This document shows positions 34,129 through 42,886 of a stretch of 64,000 bases of DNA, piece by piece. The stretch's first letter is position 1; every line of letters begins with the position of its first letter. Under the pieces are notes generated by a model, which made no database searches, was not told where the DNA came from, and saw only the letters and a list, made by a program, of their open reading frames with translations. Both the position numbers and the translations under genes were made by a program. The DNA is from Hamadaea tsunoensis DSM 44101 (GTDB taxonomy: Bacteria > Actinomycetota > Actinomycetes > Mycobacteriales > Micromonosporaceae): assembly GCF_000428945.1 (NCBI RefSeq), contig NZ_AUAX01000028.1, forward strand, positions 1 through 64,000, given 5' to 3'.

Positions 34129-34863
34129 TTAGACCGACGGGGACCGGCCGCGCAGGCCGATCGCGCCGCCGATCACCGAGAAGACCGTGCCGAAGGCGCC
34201 CAGCAGGATCGGCATGCCCACGAGCGCGCCGAGCAGGCCGCGGTTGATGGACGCGCGCATCGATCCGCCGCCGCTGTCGGCGAGTGCCTGGATCTTCTGC
34301 GGCTGGCGGCTGACGATGTCGAGCCAGATGTTGTCGACGGCCAGGAACGTGCCGATGGTGAGCAGGCCGATCACCGCACCGGCGATCGCTCCGCACAGCG
34401 CGGCGGTCTTCAGCGCGCCGCCTCGGCGTACGGCGAGGTAGCCGATCCCGGCCAGGACCGCGAACACGGCGATGTACGCGCCTAGCACGCTGACGGTGTC
34501 GTCGTCCGTGGTGCTGGGGAACACCACGTTGGTGAGCACGATGTCGAGCGACAGTGCGGCCCACACGACGAGGGCCGGGATCAGCACGAGACCGACCGTG
34601 CGCTTCGCCGGAACAGCCGTGCTCTTCGCGGGGACAGCCGAGCCATTCGATGGGACGGTCATACCAGTCTCCACTTCGGACGCTTCAGGCTCGGGGGCGA
34701 GGGCGATCCGGGCGTCGAGCGCGCCGCGGATCAGATCGGCGGCCAGGCGTACGCGGCGGCGGGCCGATCGTCCTTCGAGCGGCAGCTCTTCGAGCAGTGC
34801 GCTCATCTCGGCCGCGTAGCGCTCGCGCCACCAGGCCGGGTAGAGGCCGAGGATCCACTTCAT
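34129..34863 (-). CDS. Membrane protein paired with PadR
   Basis: 244 residues. N-terminal cytoplasmic segment (MKWILGLYPAWWRERYAAEMSALLEEL) as seen in actinobacterial membrane proteins co-encoded with PadR regulators, then four or five transmembrane helices. Residues about 69-90 (VPSNGSAVPAKSTAVPAKR) are a short 21-bp-unit repeat. Start ATG overlaps the PadR stop by 4 bp. Role unknown; PadR-controlled membrane stress protein by context. Confidence 0.75.
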   Translation of the reverse strand: MKWILGLYPAWWRERYAAEMSALLEELPLEGRSARRRVRLAADLIRGALDARIALAPEPEASEVETGMTVPSNGSAVPAKSTAVPAKRTVGLVLIPALVVWAALSLDIVLTNVVFPSTTDDDTVSVLGAYIAVFAVLAGIGYLAVRRGGALKTAALCGAIAGAVIGLLTIGTFLAVDNIWLDIVSRQPQKIQALADSGGGSMRASINRGLLGALVGMPILLGAFGTVFSVIGGAIGLRGRSPSV

Positions 34864-35168
34864 GCGTACGCCGCCAGCCGCCGCAGCCCCGCGCCGGTGA
34901 CCTGCCGGGCATGTTCGAGGTACGCCCGAAGCGCGGTGGCGCCGGCCGGCGTGATCTCGTACGGGCGGCGGCGCGCCTCTTCGGGCAAGGCGCGGATGAG
35001 TTTGCGGTTCTCCAGCCGGGCCAGGGCGCCGTAGAGCGTTCCCGGTCCGATGGTCGTGCCGGCGAGGGACTCGATGTCCTGGATGAGCGCGTAGCCGTGC
35101 TTCGGGCCGCCGGCCAGGCTGGTCAGGATGAGAACGCTGGGGTCGGCGAACCGGCCGAGATCATCCAT
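34860..35168 (-). CDS. PadR-family regulator
   Basis: 102 residues from ATG 35168, chosen for GGAGG 5 nt upstream. PadR winged helix: LILTSLAGGPKHGYALIQDIESLAGTTIGPGTLYGALARLENRKLI, PYEITPAGATALRAYLEHARQV. Single-domain PadR repressor. Overlaps the membrane protein gene it controls. A classic PadR-type palindrome lies 114 bp upstream. Confidence 0.9.
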   Translation of the reverse strand: MDDLGRFADPSVLILTSLAGGPKHGYALIQDIESLAGTTIGPGTLYGALARLENRKLIRALPEEARRRPYEITPAGATALRAYLEHARQVTGAGLRRLAAYA

Positions 35169-35218
35169 CGAAGCCTCCACGTACCGACAACCGAACCGTC
35201 AAGGATCTACCTAGGGCC

Positions 35219-35274
35219 ACCGAGCTCAGAACACCGAGCTCAGAACACCGAGCTCAGAACACCGAGCTCAGAAC
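35219..35274. repeat. 14-bp x4 repeat in the PadR leader
   Basis: Four exact copies of accgagctcagaac (35219-35232, 35233-35246, 35247-35260, 35261-35274) lie between the PadR start and its candidate operator. The period is not a multiple of three; this is non-coding. Confidence 0.97.
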
Positions 35275-35281
35275 ACCGAAC

Positions 35282-35300
35282 TATATCGTCGCACGATATA
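35282..35300. promoter_or_regulatory. PadR-type operator
   Basis: tatatcgtcgcacgatata is a palindrome with perfect 8-bp arms (tatatcgt/acgatata) and a 3-bp centre. This size and AT-rich ends fit PadR sites. It is upstream of the 14-bp repeats and the PadR-membrane operon. Confidence 0.65.
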
Positions 35301-35336
35301 ACGTACCACGTACGAAGGATCGCACGGGAGACCGGA

Positions 35337-36635
35337 TTATCGGTGGTCGACGACCCGGCGCATCTTGCCCGCCGAACGCTCCACCGAGCCCGCCGGGACG
35401 ATCTCGACCGCGACGGTGACACCGATCGTGTTCTTGATCCGGTCGGCGAGTTCGCGGCCGGCGTCCGCCGCGGTCTCGGGCGACACTCCGGCCGCCGGTT
35501 CTGTGGTCACCGTGAGCGTGTCGAGCGGGCCGTCCTTTCCGCGTACGCATTGGAAATGAGGGGCGAGCGCGGGCTGGCGCAGCAGGAGTTCCTCGATCTG
35601 GGTGGGGAAGATGTTGACGCCGCGCAGGATGATCATGTCGTCGGTGCGGCCGGTGATCTTCTCCATGCGGCGCATCGGGCGGGCGGTGCCGGGCAGCAGG
35701 CGGGTCAGGTCGCCGGTGCGGTAGCGCAGGACCGGCATGGCCTGCTTGGTGAGGCTGGTGAAGACGAGCTCACCGAACTGTCCATCCGGGACGGTCGCGC
35801 CGGACGCGGGGTCGACGATCTCCGGGTAGAAGTGGTCCTCCCAGATGTGCAGGCCGTCCTTGGTCTCCAGGCACTCCTGCGCCACGCCCGGCCCGATGAC
35901 CTCCGACAGGCCGTAGATGTCGACGGCGTGCAGGGCGAGCCGCTCCTCGAGCGTCCGGCGCAGCTCGTCGGTCCACGGCTCGGCGCCGAACACCCCGACC
36001 TTCAGCGACGTGCCCGCCGGGTCGATGCCCTGCCGCTCCATCTCGTCGGCGATGGCCAGCATGTAGGTCGGCGTCGCCGTGATGATGTCGGGCCGGAAGT
36101 CGGCGATCAGGCGTACCTGGCGCTCGGTCATGCCGCCGGACACCGGCACCACCGTGCACCCGAGCTCCTCCGCCCCCGCGTGCACGCCCAGGCCGCCCGT
36201 GAACAACCCATAGCCGTACGCGTTGTGCAGCAACTGGCCCGGCCGCGCTCCGGCTGCCCGCAGGCTTCGAGCCATCAACTTCGCCCAGGTACGCAGATCG
36301 CCCGCGGTGTAGCCGACGACGGTGGACTGTCCCGTGGTACCCGAGGAGGCGTGGATGCGGGCGACCTGCTCCCGGGGAACGGCGAACATGCCGAACGGGT
36401 ACCCGCGCCGCAGGTCTTCCTTCGTGGTGAACGGCAGCGACCCGAGATCGTCCAGCCCGCCGATGTCCGCCGGGCGTACGCCGATCTCGTCGAACGCCGC
36501 CCGGTAGTGGGGGCTGTTCGCGTACGCGTGCCGCACCGTGTCGCGCAGGCGCTCCTCCTGCAGCGCGCGCAGCTCCCCGGCGGACGCGGTCTCGATCGGG
36601 TCGAGCGTGATCGGTACAGGCTGGTAATCGGGCAT
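35337..36635 (-). CDS. paaK: Phenylacetate-CoA ligase
   Basis: 432 residues from ATG 36635 (GGGGGAG upstream). Adenylate-forming enzyme of the PaaK family: HASSGTTGQSTVVGYT (P-loop-like motif, Gln where most have Lys), TPTYMLAIADEM, YGLSEVIGPGV, LRYRTGDLT, and IILRGVNIFPTQIEELL. Activates phenylacetate with ATP and CoA. The rest of the paa pathway is not in the window, so it may serve a related aryl acid. Confidence 0.92.
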   Translation of the reverse strand: MPDYQPVPITLDPIETASAGELRALQEERLRDTVRHAYANSPHYRAAFDEIGVRPADIGGLDDLGSLPFTTKEDLRRGYPFGMFAVPREQVARIHASSGTTGQSTVVGYTAGDLRTWAKLMARSLRAAGARPGQLLHNAYGYGLFTGGLGVHAGAEELGCTVVPVSGGMTERQVRLIADFRPDIITATPTYMLAIADEMERQGIDPAGTSLKVGVFGAEPWTDELRRTLEERLALHAVDIYGLSEVIGPGVAQECLETKDGLHIWEDHFYPEIVDPASGATVPDGQFGELVFTSLTKQAMPVLRYRTGDLTRLLPGTARPMRRMEKITGRTDDMIILRGVNIFPTQIEELLLRQPALAPHFQCVRGKDGPLDTLTVTTEPAAGVSPETAADAGRELADRIKNTIGVTVAVEIVPAGSVERSAGKMRRVVDHR

Positions 36636-36754
36636 GATCGGCTCCCCCGGATGCGGTCGGACCTCTCGATCATCGCCACATCCGGGACCGTCCGCCAGCG
36701 CTACCGTGAAGTCCGGGCCGGCACGAGTCCGCGCCGGCCCGGCGTACACGGAAA

Positions 36755-37837
36755 TCAGCTGCAGGCGACGCCGTTGAGCGCGAAGCCGGTGGGGGCCGCG
36801 GTGTTGCCGGTGTGCGTGGCCTGATAGCCGATGCCCACCGAACCGCCGGCGGCGATGGTCGAGTTGTAGCCCGCGTTGGTCGCGGTGACCGCGCCGCTGG
36901 ACGGGCTGTAGGTGGCGTTCCACCCGGAGGTGATCGTCTGTCCACTGGGGAGAGTGAACGTCAGGCGCCAGTTGGTGACCGCCGAGGTGCTGTTGTTGGT
37001 GATGGTGAGGTTGTTCGTCAGGCCGTTGTTCCAGGCGTTGACCGCCGAGGTGACGCGGCAGGCGCCGCCGCCGGTGGGCGGCGGGCTGGACTGGCGGGGC
37101 GACGGGGACGCGGCCGGCGAGGACGGCGGCGGCTGGGTACCGTCAGGCGCGACGGCGCGGCCGGTGGCCGGCGAGATCATGCCCGCGCAGAGGTTGCGGC
37201 TGGCCAGACCGGCGGCGATCTGCGGGATGGCCGCGACGGTGTTGGCCGGCCAGTCGTGCATGAGGATGATCTGGCCGTTGGTGAGCCGGGCGTTGGCCGC
37301 CACGATCGAGGCGACGCTGGCACTGTTCCAGTCCTGCGAGTCGACGTCCCAGATGATCTCGGTGAGGCCGTACTGCGCCTCGACCGACTTCAGCGCGCTG
37401 CTGGTCTCACCATAGGGCGGGCGGAACAGCTTCGGCGCGCTGCCGGTGATCTGCTGCAGCGCGGACTGGGTGTTGCCGATCTCGGTGTTCATCTGGGCCG
37501 TCGTGAGCCCGGTCATGTGCGGGTGGTCCCAGCTGTGGTTGCCGATCCACATGCCGGCGTTCTTCGTCGCCTGGACCAGCGAGGGATTGGGCTGCGCGTT
37601 CTGGCCCTCGTCGAAGAACGTCGCCCGCAGGCCGTTCGAGGTGAGCGCGTTCAGCAGATTCTGGGTGTTGCCCGGGGTGGGGCCGTCGTCGAACGTCAGG
37701 CCGACGTACCCGTTGCAGGTGGCAGCCTGCGACGGGGTGGCGGCGAGCGTCAGGGCGGCGACGGTGCCGACGGCGGCCGCGGCCATCGTGGCGGCGATGG
37801 CGAGGATCCTGCGGGCCGGGCGAGGTGTGGAAACCAT
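36755..37837 (-). CDS. Secreted polysaccharide deacetylase (CE4) with CBM2
   Basis: 360 residues from ATG 37837 (AAGGAGAGG upstream). Signal peptide to about residue 38 (TPSQAAT). CE4 NodB domain: LTFDDGP, NHSWDHPHM (metal HxxxH), FRPPYGE, IILMHDW. After a Pro/Ser linker comes a family-2 carbohydrate-binding module (VTSAVNAWNNGLTNNLTITNNST, TSGWNATYS). Removes acetyl groups from chitin or xylan outside the cell. Confidence 0.93.
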   Translation of the reverse strand: MVSTPRPARRILAIAATMAAAAVGTVAALTLAATPSQAATCNGYVGLTFDDGPTPGNTQNLLNALTSNGLRATFFDEGQNAQPNPSLVQATKNAGMWIGNHSWDHPHMTGLTTAQMNTEIGNTQSALQQITGSAPKLFRPPYGETSSALKSVEAQYGLTEIIWDVDSQDWNSASVASIVAANARLTNGQIILMHDWPANTVAAIPQIAAGLASRNLCAGMISPATGRAVAPDGTQPPPSSPAASPSPRQSSPPPTGGGACRVTSAVNAWNNGLTNNLTITNNSTSAVTNWRLTFTLPSGQTITSGWNATYSPSSGAVTATNAGYNSTIAAGGSVGIGYQATHTGNTAAPTGFALNGVACS

Positions 37838-37907
37838 GGCCTCTCCTTGCGTACGGCGGCCGGGTGGAGACCGGCGGCCGCGTGGGAACGGAACGGGAGC
37901 GGTCATT

Positions 37908-37929
37908 GAAACATCGCTATCTTTGTTTC
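37908..37929. promoter_or_regulatory. GAAAC-N12-GTTTC inverted repeat
   Basis: gaaac (37908-37912) and gtttc (37925-37929) flank 12 bp, 71-92 bp upstream of the deacetylase start. Inverted GAAA/TTTC half-sites recur before actinobacterial polysaccharide-degrading genes; the match is short and may be chance. Confidence 0.35.
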
Positions 37930-38336
37930 GGCAAGTTCCGGACATCGGAGTCGATGACGTGCGGTGATGTTTAGGCTGTATGCGCACGTTGGAGGAGATA
38001 CTGACGCTCCGAAACTTCCGGAGCTGCCGGGGCACTCCGGCAGGAGGGGGCGCGCACCGTCGGCCTCCTCCTTCCCATCCAGTAATACGCGTTGCGGCGC
38101 CGACCGCATCCGAGGACGCCTCCGGGATCGATCGGCCGACGGCAGCCTCGTCGTTGACCCATCTCGACGCGCCCGGCCCGACTCATCGAGGGCGCGCTCC
38201 TTCTCATGATCAGAGCGCTGATCAGCGTCGCTGCCTGCGTGTCTCCCACGCCCGTCCGGAGACCGTGAACAGCCGGTTGATCATGAAGGCGAGCAGCAGT
38301 CGAAGTTTCGACAAAGCGGGCAAGGCGCATCCACCC

Positions 38337-38456
38337 GCATGATCGAGGTGGATTTCTGGTCGTGCCGCGAAGATCGAGGTGGATGCCTGGCTGTCCCGAC
38401 GACCAGAAAAATGCCTTGATCTTCGGAGCGCGACCGGAAATCCACCTCGATCATGC
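38337..38456. repeat. Inverted repeat with 26-bp arms and internal copy
   Basis: 38337-38362 (gcatgatcgaggtggattt...) and 38431-38456 are reverse complements with one mismatch. The core gatcgaggtgga also recurs at 38372-38383 between them. Possible REP-like or transcript-end hairpin. Confidence 0.85.
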
Positions 38457-38513
38457 AATCGGTTGTGTCTTTCCCGGTTTGTCGGCCCCTGGAGGGCGTC
38501 GACGGAAGAGCGA

Positions 38514-38587
38514 GATCTTGACGGATGTGGCGAAACCAACGCTTCCCGGCCGACCGTAGGGGCAGTTTCGCCACATCGATCAAGGTC
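38514..38587. repeat. Inverted repeat with 23-bp arms
   Basis: gatcttgacggatgtggcgaaac (38514-38536, shown over 20 in part as ending gtggcgaaac) pairs with 38565-38587 (three mismatches). The loop is 28 nt. Lies 97 bp after the GH5 stop and could end its transcript. Confidence 0.8.
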
Positions 38588-38683
38588 ATGCTGCCAGCGG
38601 CCGGCACCTTTCCGTATTCGTCCAGATTGGGTGCGGGCCACGGCTGGCGAAGTCGACGACCAGATCGGCGTGGGCTCGGCGGC

Positions 38684-41314
38684 CTATCCGGTCGTCACGG
38701 AGTACGCCCCCCGCGCGCACCCCGTCACCCACCATCCCCCGTCGACCTGCCGATAGGTGAGCCCCGAGACCCCGGTCGTCGACAGCCGAGGCTGTTGCCC
38801 ACCACCGGAAGCACCGCCGGAGCCATCGCTGGAGCCGCTGGGGAACCACAGCTCGATCGTGCAGTCCGCTGGAGCATCCTCAGCCGTGGCGGACAGCGTA
38901 AACCGTCCGTCCGGTGTGGACGACAGCGACGAGAGCAACCCCGGCAGTGCCCGCGGATACGCTCGCGACAGCGGCTTCGCGAAGCCGGCGGGCGGCGCCG
39001 TCGACTCTCCGGTACGGCAGTCGACGCGTACCAGGTTGCCGGAGCCGGTCGCGTCGGCGCCGGTCTCGGGCGAGCCGCAACCCTGCCGCCACACCCAGAA
39101 GGCGCCGCCGATGCCGAGGCGATCCTGGGCGGCCGCGAACCTGGTGACCTTGACTCCGTCGACGTCCGGATCGCCGAACCATCCCCACTCCCCTGCCCAC
39201 AGCCCGGCCCCGTACGCGGCCGCGGCCCGGGCCGACATGGCCAGGTTCCGTTCGATCGAGGCGATGGTCAGGCCGAGGCTCTGGTCCATCGTGATCGACT
39301 CGCTGTACGGGTGCGGCGCGAACACGATCTGCCGGTCGGCGGTGAACCCCGGCGGCGGGGTCACGTCGAAGCCGAGACCGGACCACAGCACGCTCGGTTC
39401 GAAGAACGCCAGGTGCGCCGGGCCGCCCGCCGTGCGCTCGGCGGCCCGGATCGCGGTGATCGCCGCGTCGTAGTAGCGGCCGAGCAGCAGACCCGAGCTG
39501 ACCGGCGGGTTCGCCCCGATGCCAGGTTCGTTGAGCAGGTCGTACCCGGCCACCGCCGGCTCCGTCGCGAACGCCGATGCCAGGCGCGCCCAGGTGCGTA
39601 CGAGTTCGGTCTGGATGCCGTCGCGGTCGGTGTAGAAGTTGCCGAACGCCGTCGCCACGGCCGGGGCCAGGTCGCGGGCCATGAACTGGCAGTACGCCGT
39701 ACCGTCGGTGATCGTCGCCCAGGCCGGCGCGCCGTCCCAGCCCGTCGTCGGCGACGTGCCGCCGCCGCACCGCTCGTCCGGCTTGGCCAGGGCGTTGCCC
39801 CACGCGTCCTCGTGCATGTCGAGCACGGTGTAGATGTCGTGCGCCTTGGCCATGTACACGGCCGACCGAATCTGGTCCACATAGGAATCTTCGAAGACGC
39901 CGCGCTGCGGCTCCAGGCGCGACCAGGACACTCCGAGGCGTACGACATTGAAGCCCAGGGCGGCCATCTGCGCGAAGTCGGCGTCGGTCAGCGCCTGCGT
40001 CGCGGGCACCGCGGGGTCGCGCAGGTAGTAGTCGATCAGCTGGTTCACGTCCACGCCGCGCAGCAGCACCTGCCGGCCGGTGCCGTCGGCGATCACGGCG
40101 GGGTCGTCCGGCGTACGGCCGGGAATCAGGTGCAGCGCCGAGGAGACGACCGCGGGCTTCGGCGGCGCGGGCCGCGTGCCCACCGCCACCACCAGCGGCA
40201 CCACCACCAGCACCGCGAGCGGCACGGCCACCCACCGCCGGCGCACGCCCGCCGTGGCGGCCGGGCTCCCAGACATGCCCGCAGCCGGACTCACAGCCGG
40301 GCTCCCTATCAGGCTCACAGCAGGGCTCACAGCCGCCGCGAGCACCGCGCCGACCAGGCCGACCAGCGCGCCGTAGCCCGTCCCGGTCGCGAGGCAGATC
40401 AACGTCGTCGCGATCCACCAACTGTCCGCGGCGCCCGCCGGGATCCGGTCGGGCACCGCCGCGGCCAGCCCGGCGTCGACCACGCCGAGCACGACCCCCG
40501 CGCCGACCGCCGCGAGCCACACCGCCACACCCGTCCCGAGCCGCCCGGCGCCGCGCGGCGTCACCCGCCAGACCAGCGCGAAAGCGCCCAGGAACACGAG
40601 CATTCCCAGCACCATCAGGAGTACGCCGTGCGCCGCCGACGGAACCGGGACGAACTGGGGGAACGCGTACCCGACGGGCCCGCCCCGCCACCAGCGGGCC
40701 GCGGGACCGGCCGCGGCGAGCGCCACCACCACTGCCATGAGCAAGGCCGCCTTGAGCAGGACGGGCGCGGGGCGATCGGTGGGCGTACCCGGGGAACTGC
40801 GGGCGGCGAGCTTGACGGCTGCGGCGACGAGCGGCCCCACGAGCAGGTACTTGACCGCCGCGAAGCCGTTCGTGTCGACGGCGAAGCTCAGCGCGGACCC
40901 GGTCGGCAGATGTTCGCCCACCAGCGGCGCTGCGGCGGTCAGCGCGGTGGCGGCGGTGGCCGCGGCGCCCGCTCCCACCACGGCGGTCCAGGTACCGAAG
41001 AAGATCCTGTTGCCCGACCGGGCAGCCACCCAGACCGGCAGCGCCGTCCCGGCGAGCAGGATCGGCAGGCCGACGACCAGCGGCGCCCACCGGTACGCGC
41101 CACCGGCCCCCGCCCACGGCAGGCCGCTGCCGCCGACCGGTGCCAGCAGACCCGAGGGATCCCAGACCGCACCGGCCAGGACCAGCAGGACCAGGGCGAA
41201 CAAGGCAACGGCGACGGCACGCACCGGCGCGGTGCCATGACTGCGGCGGGGCCCTGCCGGAGCGGGGGACGCTGCCGGAAGGGGGGAGGCTGCCGGGAGG
41301 GCGGAGGCTGTCAT
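38684..41314 (-). CDS. Membrane-anchored GH5 glycosidase (endoglycoceramidase-like)
   Basis: 876 residues. The first half is about 10 transmembrane helices (to residue 390), unusual for GH5. The C-half is a GH5 domain: LGFNVVRLGVSWSRLEPQRG, DMHEDAWGNAL, acid/base Glu near residue 597 (YDLLNEPG), nucleophile Glu near 709 (AGEWGWFG). Blocks resemble endoglycoceramidase/cellulase-type GH5. The N-terminus (LPAAS PLPAAS) is repeat-derived, and another repeat (GSPAVSPAAG) lies near residue 335. Orientation of the catalytic domain outside the cell is inferred. Confidence 0.85.
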   Translation of the reverse strand: MTASALPAASPLPAASPAPAGPRRSHGTAPVRAVAVALFALVLLVLAGAVWDPSGLLAPVGGSGLPWAGAGGAYRWAPLVVGLPILLAGTALPVWVAARSGNRIFFGTWTAVVGAGAAATAATALTAAAPLVGEHLPTGSALSFAVDTNGFAAVKYLLVGPLVAAAVKLAARSSPGTPTDRPAPVLLKAALLMAVVVALAAAGPAARWWRGGPVGYAFPQFVPVPSAAHGVLLMVLGMLVFLGAFALVWRVTPRGAGRLGTGVAVWLAAVGAGVVLGVVDAGLAAAVPDRIPAGAADSWWIATTLICLATGTGYGALVGLVGAVLAAAVSPAVSLIGSPAVSPAAGMSGSPAATAGVRRRWVAVPLAVLVVVPLVVAVGTRPAPPKPAVVSSALHLIPGRTPDDPAVIADGTGRQVLLRGVDVNQLIDYYLRDPAVPATQALTDADFAQMAALGFNVVRLGVSWSRLEPQRGVFEDSYVDQIRSAVYMAKAHDIYTVLDMHEDAWGNALAKPDERCGGGTSPTTGWDGAPAWATITDGTAYCQFMARDLAPAVATAFGNFYTDRDGIQTELVRTWARLASAFATEPAVAGYDLLNEPGIGANPPVSSGLLLGRYYDAAITAIRAAERTAGGPAHLAFFEPSVLWSGLGFDVTPPPGFTADRQIVFAPHPYSESITMDQSLGLTIASIERNLAMSARAAAAYGAGLWAGEWGWFGDPDVDGVKVTRFAAAQDRLGIGGAFWVWRQGCGSPETGADATGSGNLVRVDCRTGESTAPPAGFAKPLSRAYPRALPGLLSSLSSTPDGRFTLSATAEDAPADCTIELWFPSGSSDGSGGASGGGQQPRLSTTGVSGLTYRQVDGGWWVTGCARGAYSVTTG
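41253..41306. repeat. 18-bp x3 repeat at the N-terminus of the GH5 gene
   Basis: cctgccggagcgggggac, gctgccggaaggggggag and gctgccgggagggcggag follow the ATG codon directly (41253-41306). They encode the LPAASP units; the natural protein would begin after them. Confidence 0.9.
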
Positions 41315-41326
41315 AGTGAACGCGAA

Positions 41327-41647
41327 TCATACTCGCGATCGCTCTTCTGTCAGCCCCTCCTTTCCGGCGCGGTTGAGCAGCCCCTGGACACGCTGACGTG
41401 TCTGCAGGCCGGTCACGGACGCGATGTCCGGCACGGTACGCCCCGCGGCGACCAGATCGGCGAGCGCGCGACCCCGGGCGGACCGGATCTGGTCGACGAG
41501 TGCCTCGTACAGGGCCTGGGCATGGGTGAGGTCGAGGTACCGGCGCAGCGGATCGCTCTCGGCCAGGTGATAGCCGCACTGGCTTTGCAGCAGGGCGGCC
41601 ACGGCGGCCGGATCGACGGCGACGCCTTCGGTGGTCTTGTCAGGCAC
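41327..41647 (-). CDS. Small putative DNA-binding protein
   Basis: 106 residues. The C-terminal part (ARGRALADLVAAGRTVPDIASVTGLQTRQRVQGLLNRAG) reads as a helix-turn-helix of the sigma-region-4 or HTH type; the first 60 residues are helical. No family recognised. It ends 12 bp from the GH5 start on the same strand and may be its upstream co-transcribed gene. Confidence 0.6.
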   Translation of the reverse strand: MPDKTTEGVAVDPAAVAALLQSQCGYHLAESDPLRRYLDLTHAQALYEALVDQIRSARGRALADLVAAGRTVPDIASVTGLQTRQRVQGLLNRAGKEGLTEERSRV

Positions 41648-41718
41648 GGGCGCCCCTTACCCCTCGGCGGCCGATTCCGCACTTGGTACCGTTCGCTCAT
41701 GACCCGCCGTACACGCTC

Positions 41719-41772
41719 ATGAACAGCCCCACTCCCATGAACAGCGGTACGCCGACGAACAGCAGTACGCCG
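41719..41772 (+). repeat. 18-bp x3 repeat at gene start
   Basis: Three 18-bp units (atgaacagccccactccc type) start exactly with the ATG of the membrane protein; a fourth partial unit follows. The ATG itself is copied in unit 2 and becomes ACG in unit 3. Confidence 0.9.
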
Positions 41773-42138
41773 ACGATCAGTGGACCGCCCGGCGGGACCG
41801 TCCGGCAAGCCGCCGCGATCGGCTACCTCGTGGCGGTCGCCACCTGCGCGGTTCTCGGGGCATGGCGGGAGAACCCGGCCTTCTACCTCGCGGCGGTCAT
41901 CCTGGCCCTGCCGACCGGCATCGTCGCCTTCGCCTGCATCTACCTGGGATACGCGATCCTGTCCGGCGTGGGCGGCCTGTTCACCGAGACCTCGCTGCCC
42001 GACGGGAGCACGCCGGCCTGGCTGCTCGTCTCCAGCGCCACCCTCAACGTGCTCCTCATCGTCGGCGCGGCCGCCGTCAACCTGCTGCTCCTGCGCTGGT
42101 GGCGCCGCGCCCGCCCGCGTACGCGGACCCAGCGGTAG
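41719..42138 (+). CDS. Small membrane protein
   Basis: 139 residues from ATG 41719. A repeat head of MNSPTP units (18 bp x3, 41719-41772) precedes about four hydrophobic segments. No ribosome site is seen; a 7-codon frame (ATG 41699) ends with TGA overlapping the start, so re-initiation is possible. Function unknown. Confidence 0.65.
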   Translation: MNSPTPMNSGTPTNSSTPTISGPPGGTVRQAAAIGYLVAVATCAVLGAWRENPAFYLAAVILALPTGIVAFACIYLGYAILSGVGGLFTETSLPDGSTPAWLLVSSATLNVLLIVGAAAVNLLLLRWWRRARPRTRTQR

Positions 42139-42241
42139 CCGACCAGGGCACCCGGCCATCCGGGTAGATCGCCGGAGATGCGGGCCAGGTCACGCCGATT
42201 GGCCTTGGACAGACCGGTCGTCCTCCTGACAGGGTGATTCC

Positions 42242-42886
42242 ATGATCAGTTTCGGCGCGTTGCTCGGGGTGGCCGCGGTCGCCCTCGGCATGGTCCTCAC
42301 CCCCGGCCCCAACATGATGTACGTCGTCTCGCGCAGTATCGGGCAGGGCCGCCGCGCCGGGCTGATCTCGCTCGGCGGTGTGGCCGTCGGCTTCATCGTC
42401 TACATCGTCGCCACCGCGCTGGGCCTGTCCGCGCTGTTCGCCGCCGTGCCGGAGCTGTACCTGGCGGTCAAGATCGCCGGCGCGCTGTACATCGCGTGGC
42501 TCGCGTGGAAGGCGCTGCGGCCCGGCGGCCTGTCGGTGTTCACGCCGGTCGAGATGCCCGAGCACTCGCCGCTGCGGCTGTTCGGGATGGGCCTGGTGAC
42601 GAACCTGCTCAACCCCAAGGCAGCCGTCATGTACGCCTCGATGCTGCCGCAGTTCCTCGACGTCCGTGCCGGCCACGTGTTCTGGCAGAGCATGCAGCTG
42701 GGCGGCGTACAGCTGGTGGTGAGTCTGACGGTCAACGCGATCCTGGTGCTGGCGGCCGGGACGATCGCGGTGTTCCTCACGCGCCGTCCGAGCTGGCTGC
42801 GCATGCAGCGGTACGTCACGGGCACGATGCTCGGGGCGATCGCGATCAAGCTCGCCACCGACACGAGCCGCCCAGTCCCGGCCTAA
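42242..42886 (+). CDS. LysE/RhtB-family exporter
   Basis: 214 residues. LysE-type membrane protein with about six helices: MVLTPGPNMMYVVSRSIGQGRRAGLISLGGVAVG and GMGLVTNLLNPKAAVMY are diagnostic. Exports amino acids or similar. Its stop TAA overlaps the convergent histidine kinase stop by 3-4 bp (ctaa at 42883-42886). Confidence 0.93.
   Translation: MISFGALLGVAAVALGMVLTPGPNMMYVVSRSIGQGRRAGLISLGGVAVGFIVYIVATALGLSALFAAVPELYLAVKIAGALYIAWLAWKALRPGGLSVFTPVEMPEHSPLRLFGMGLVTNLLNPKAAVMYASMLPQFLDVRAGHVFWQSMQLGGVQLVVSLTVNAILVLAAGTIAVFLTRRPSWLRMQRYVTGTMLGAIAIKLATDTSRPVPA

Larger units (their letters stand above)
37838..38683. other. Intergenic repeat-rich region, no gene
   Basis: 846 bp between the deacetylase start and the GH5 stop. 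It carries the deacetylase promoter (candidate inverted repeat 37908-37929) and three long hairpins (38337-38587). Short frames exist but none has protein-like wording or a ribosome site. Confidence 0.6.

Noticed and set aside
38525..41722. A 1065-codon open frame on the + strand opposite the GH5 gene
   Set aside because: Composition is Arg/Gly/His-rich and lacks domain wording; it arises from the high GC of the antisense strand.
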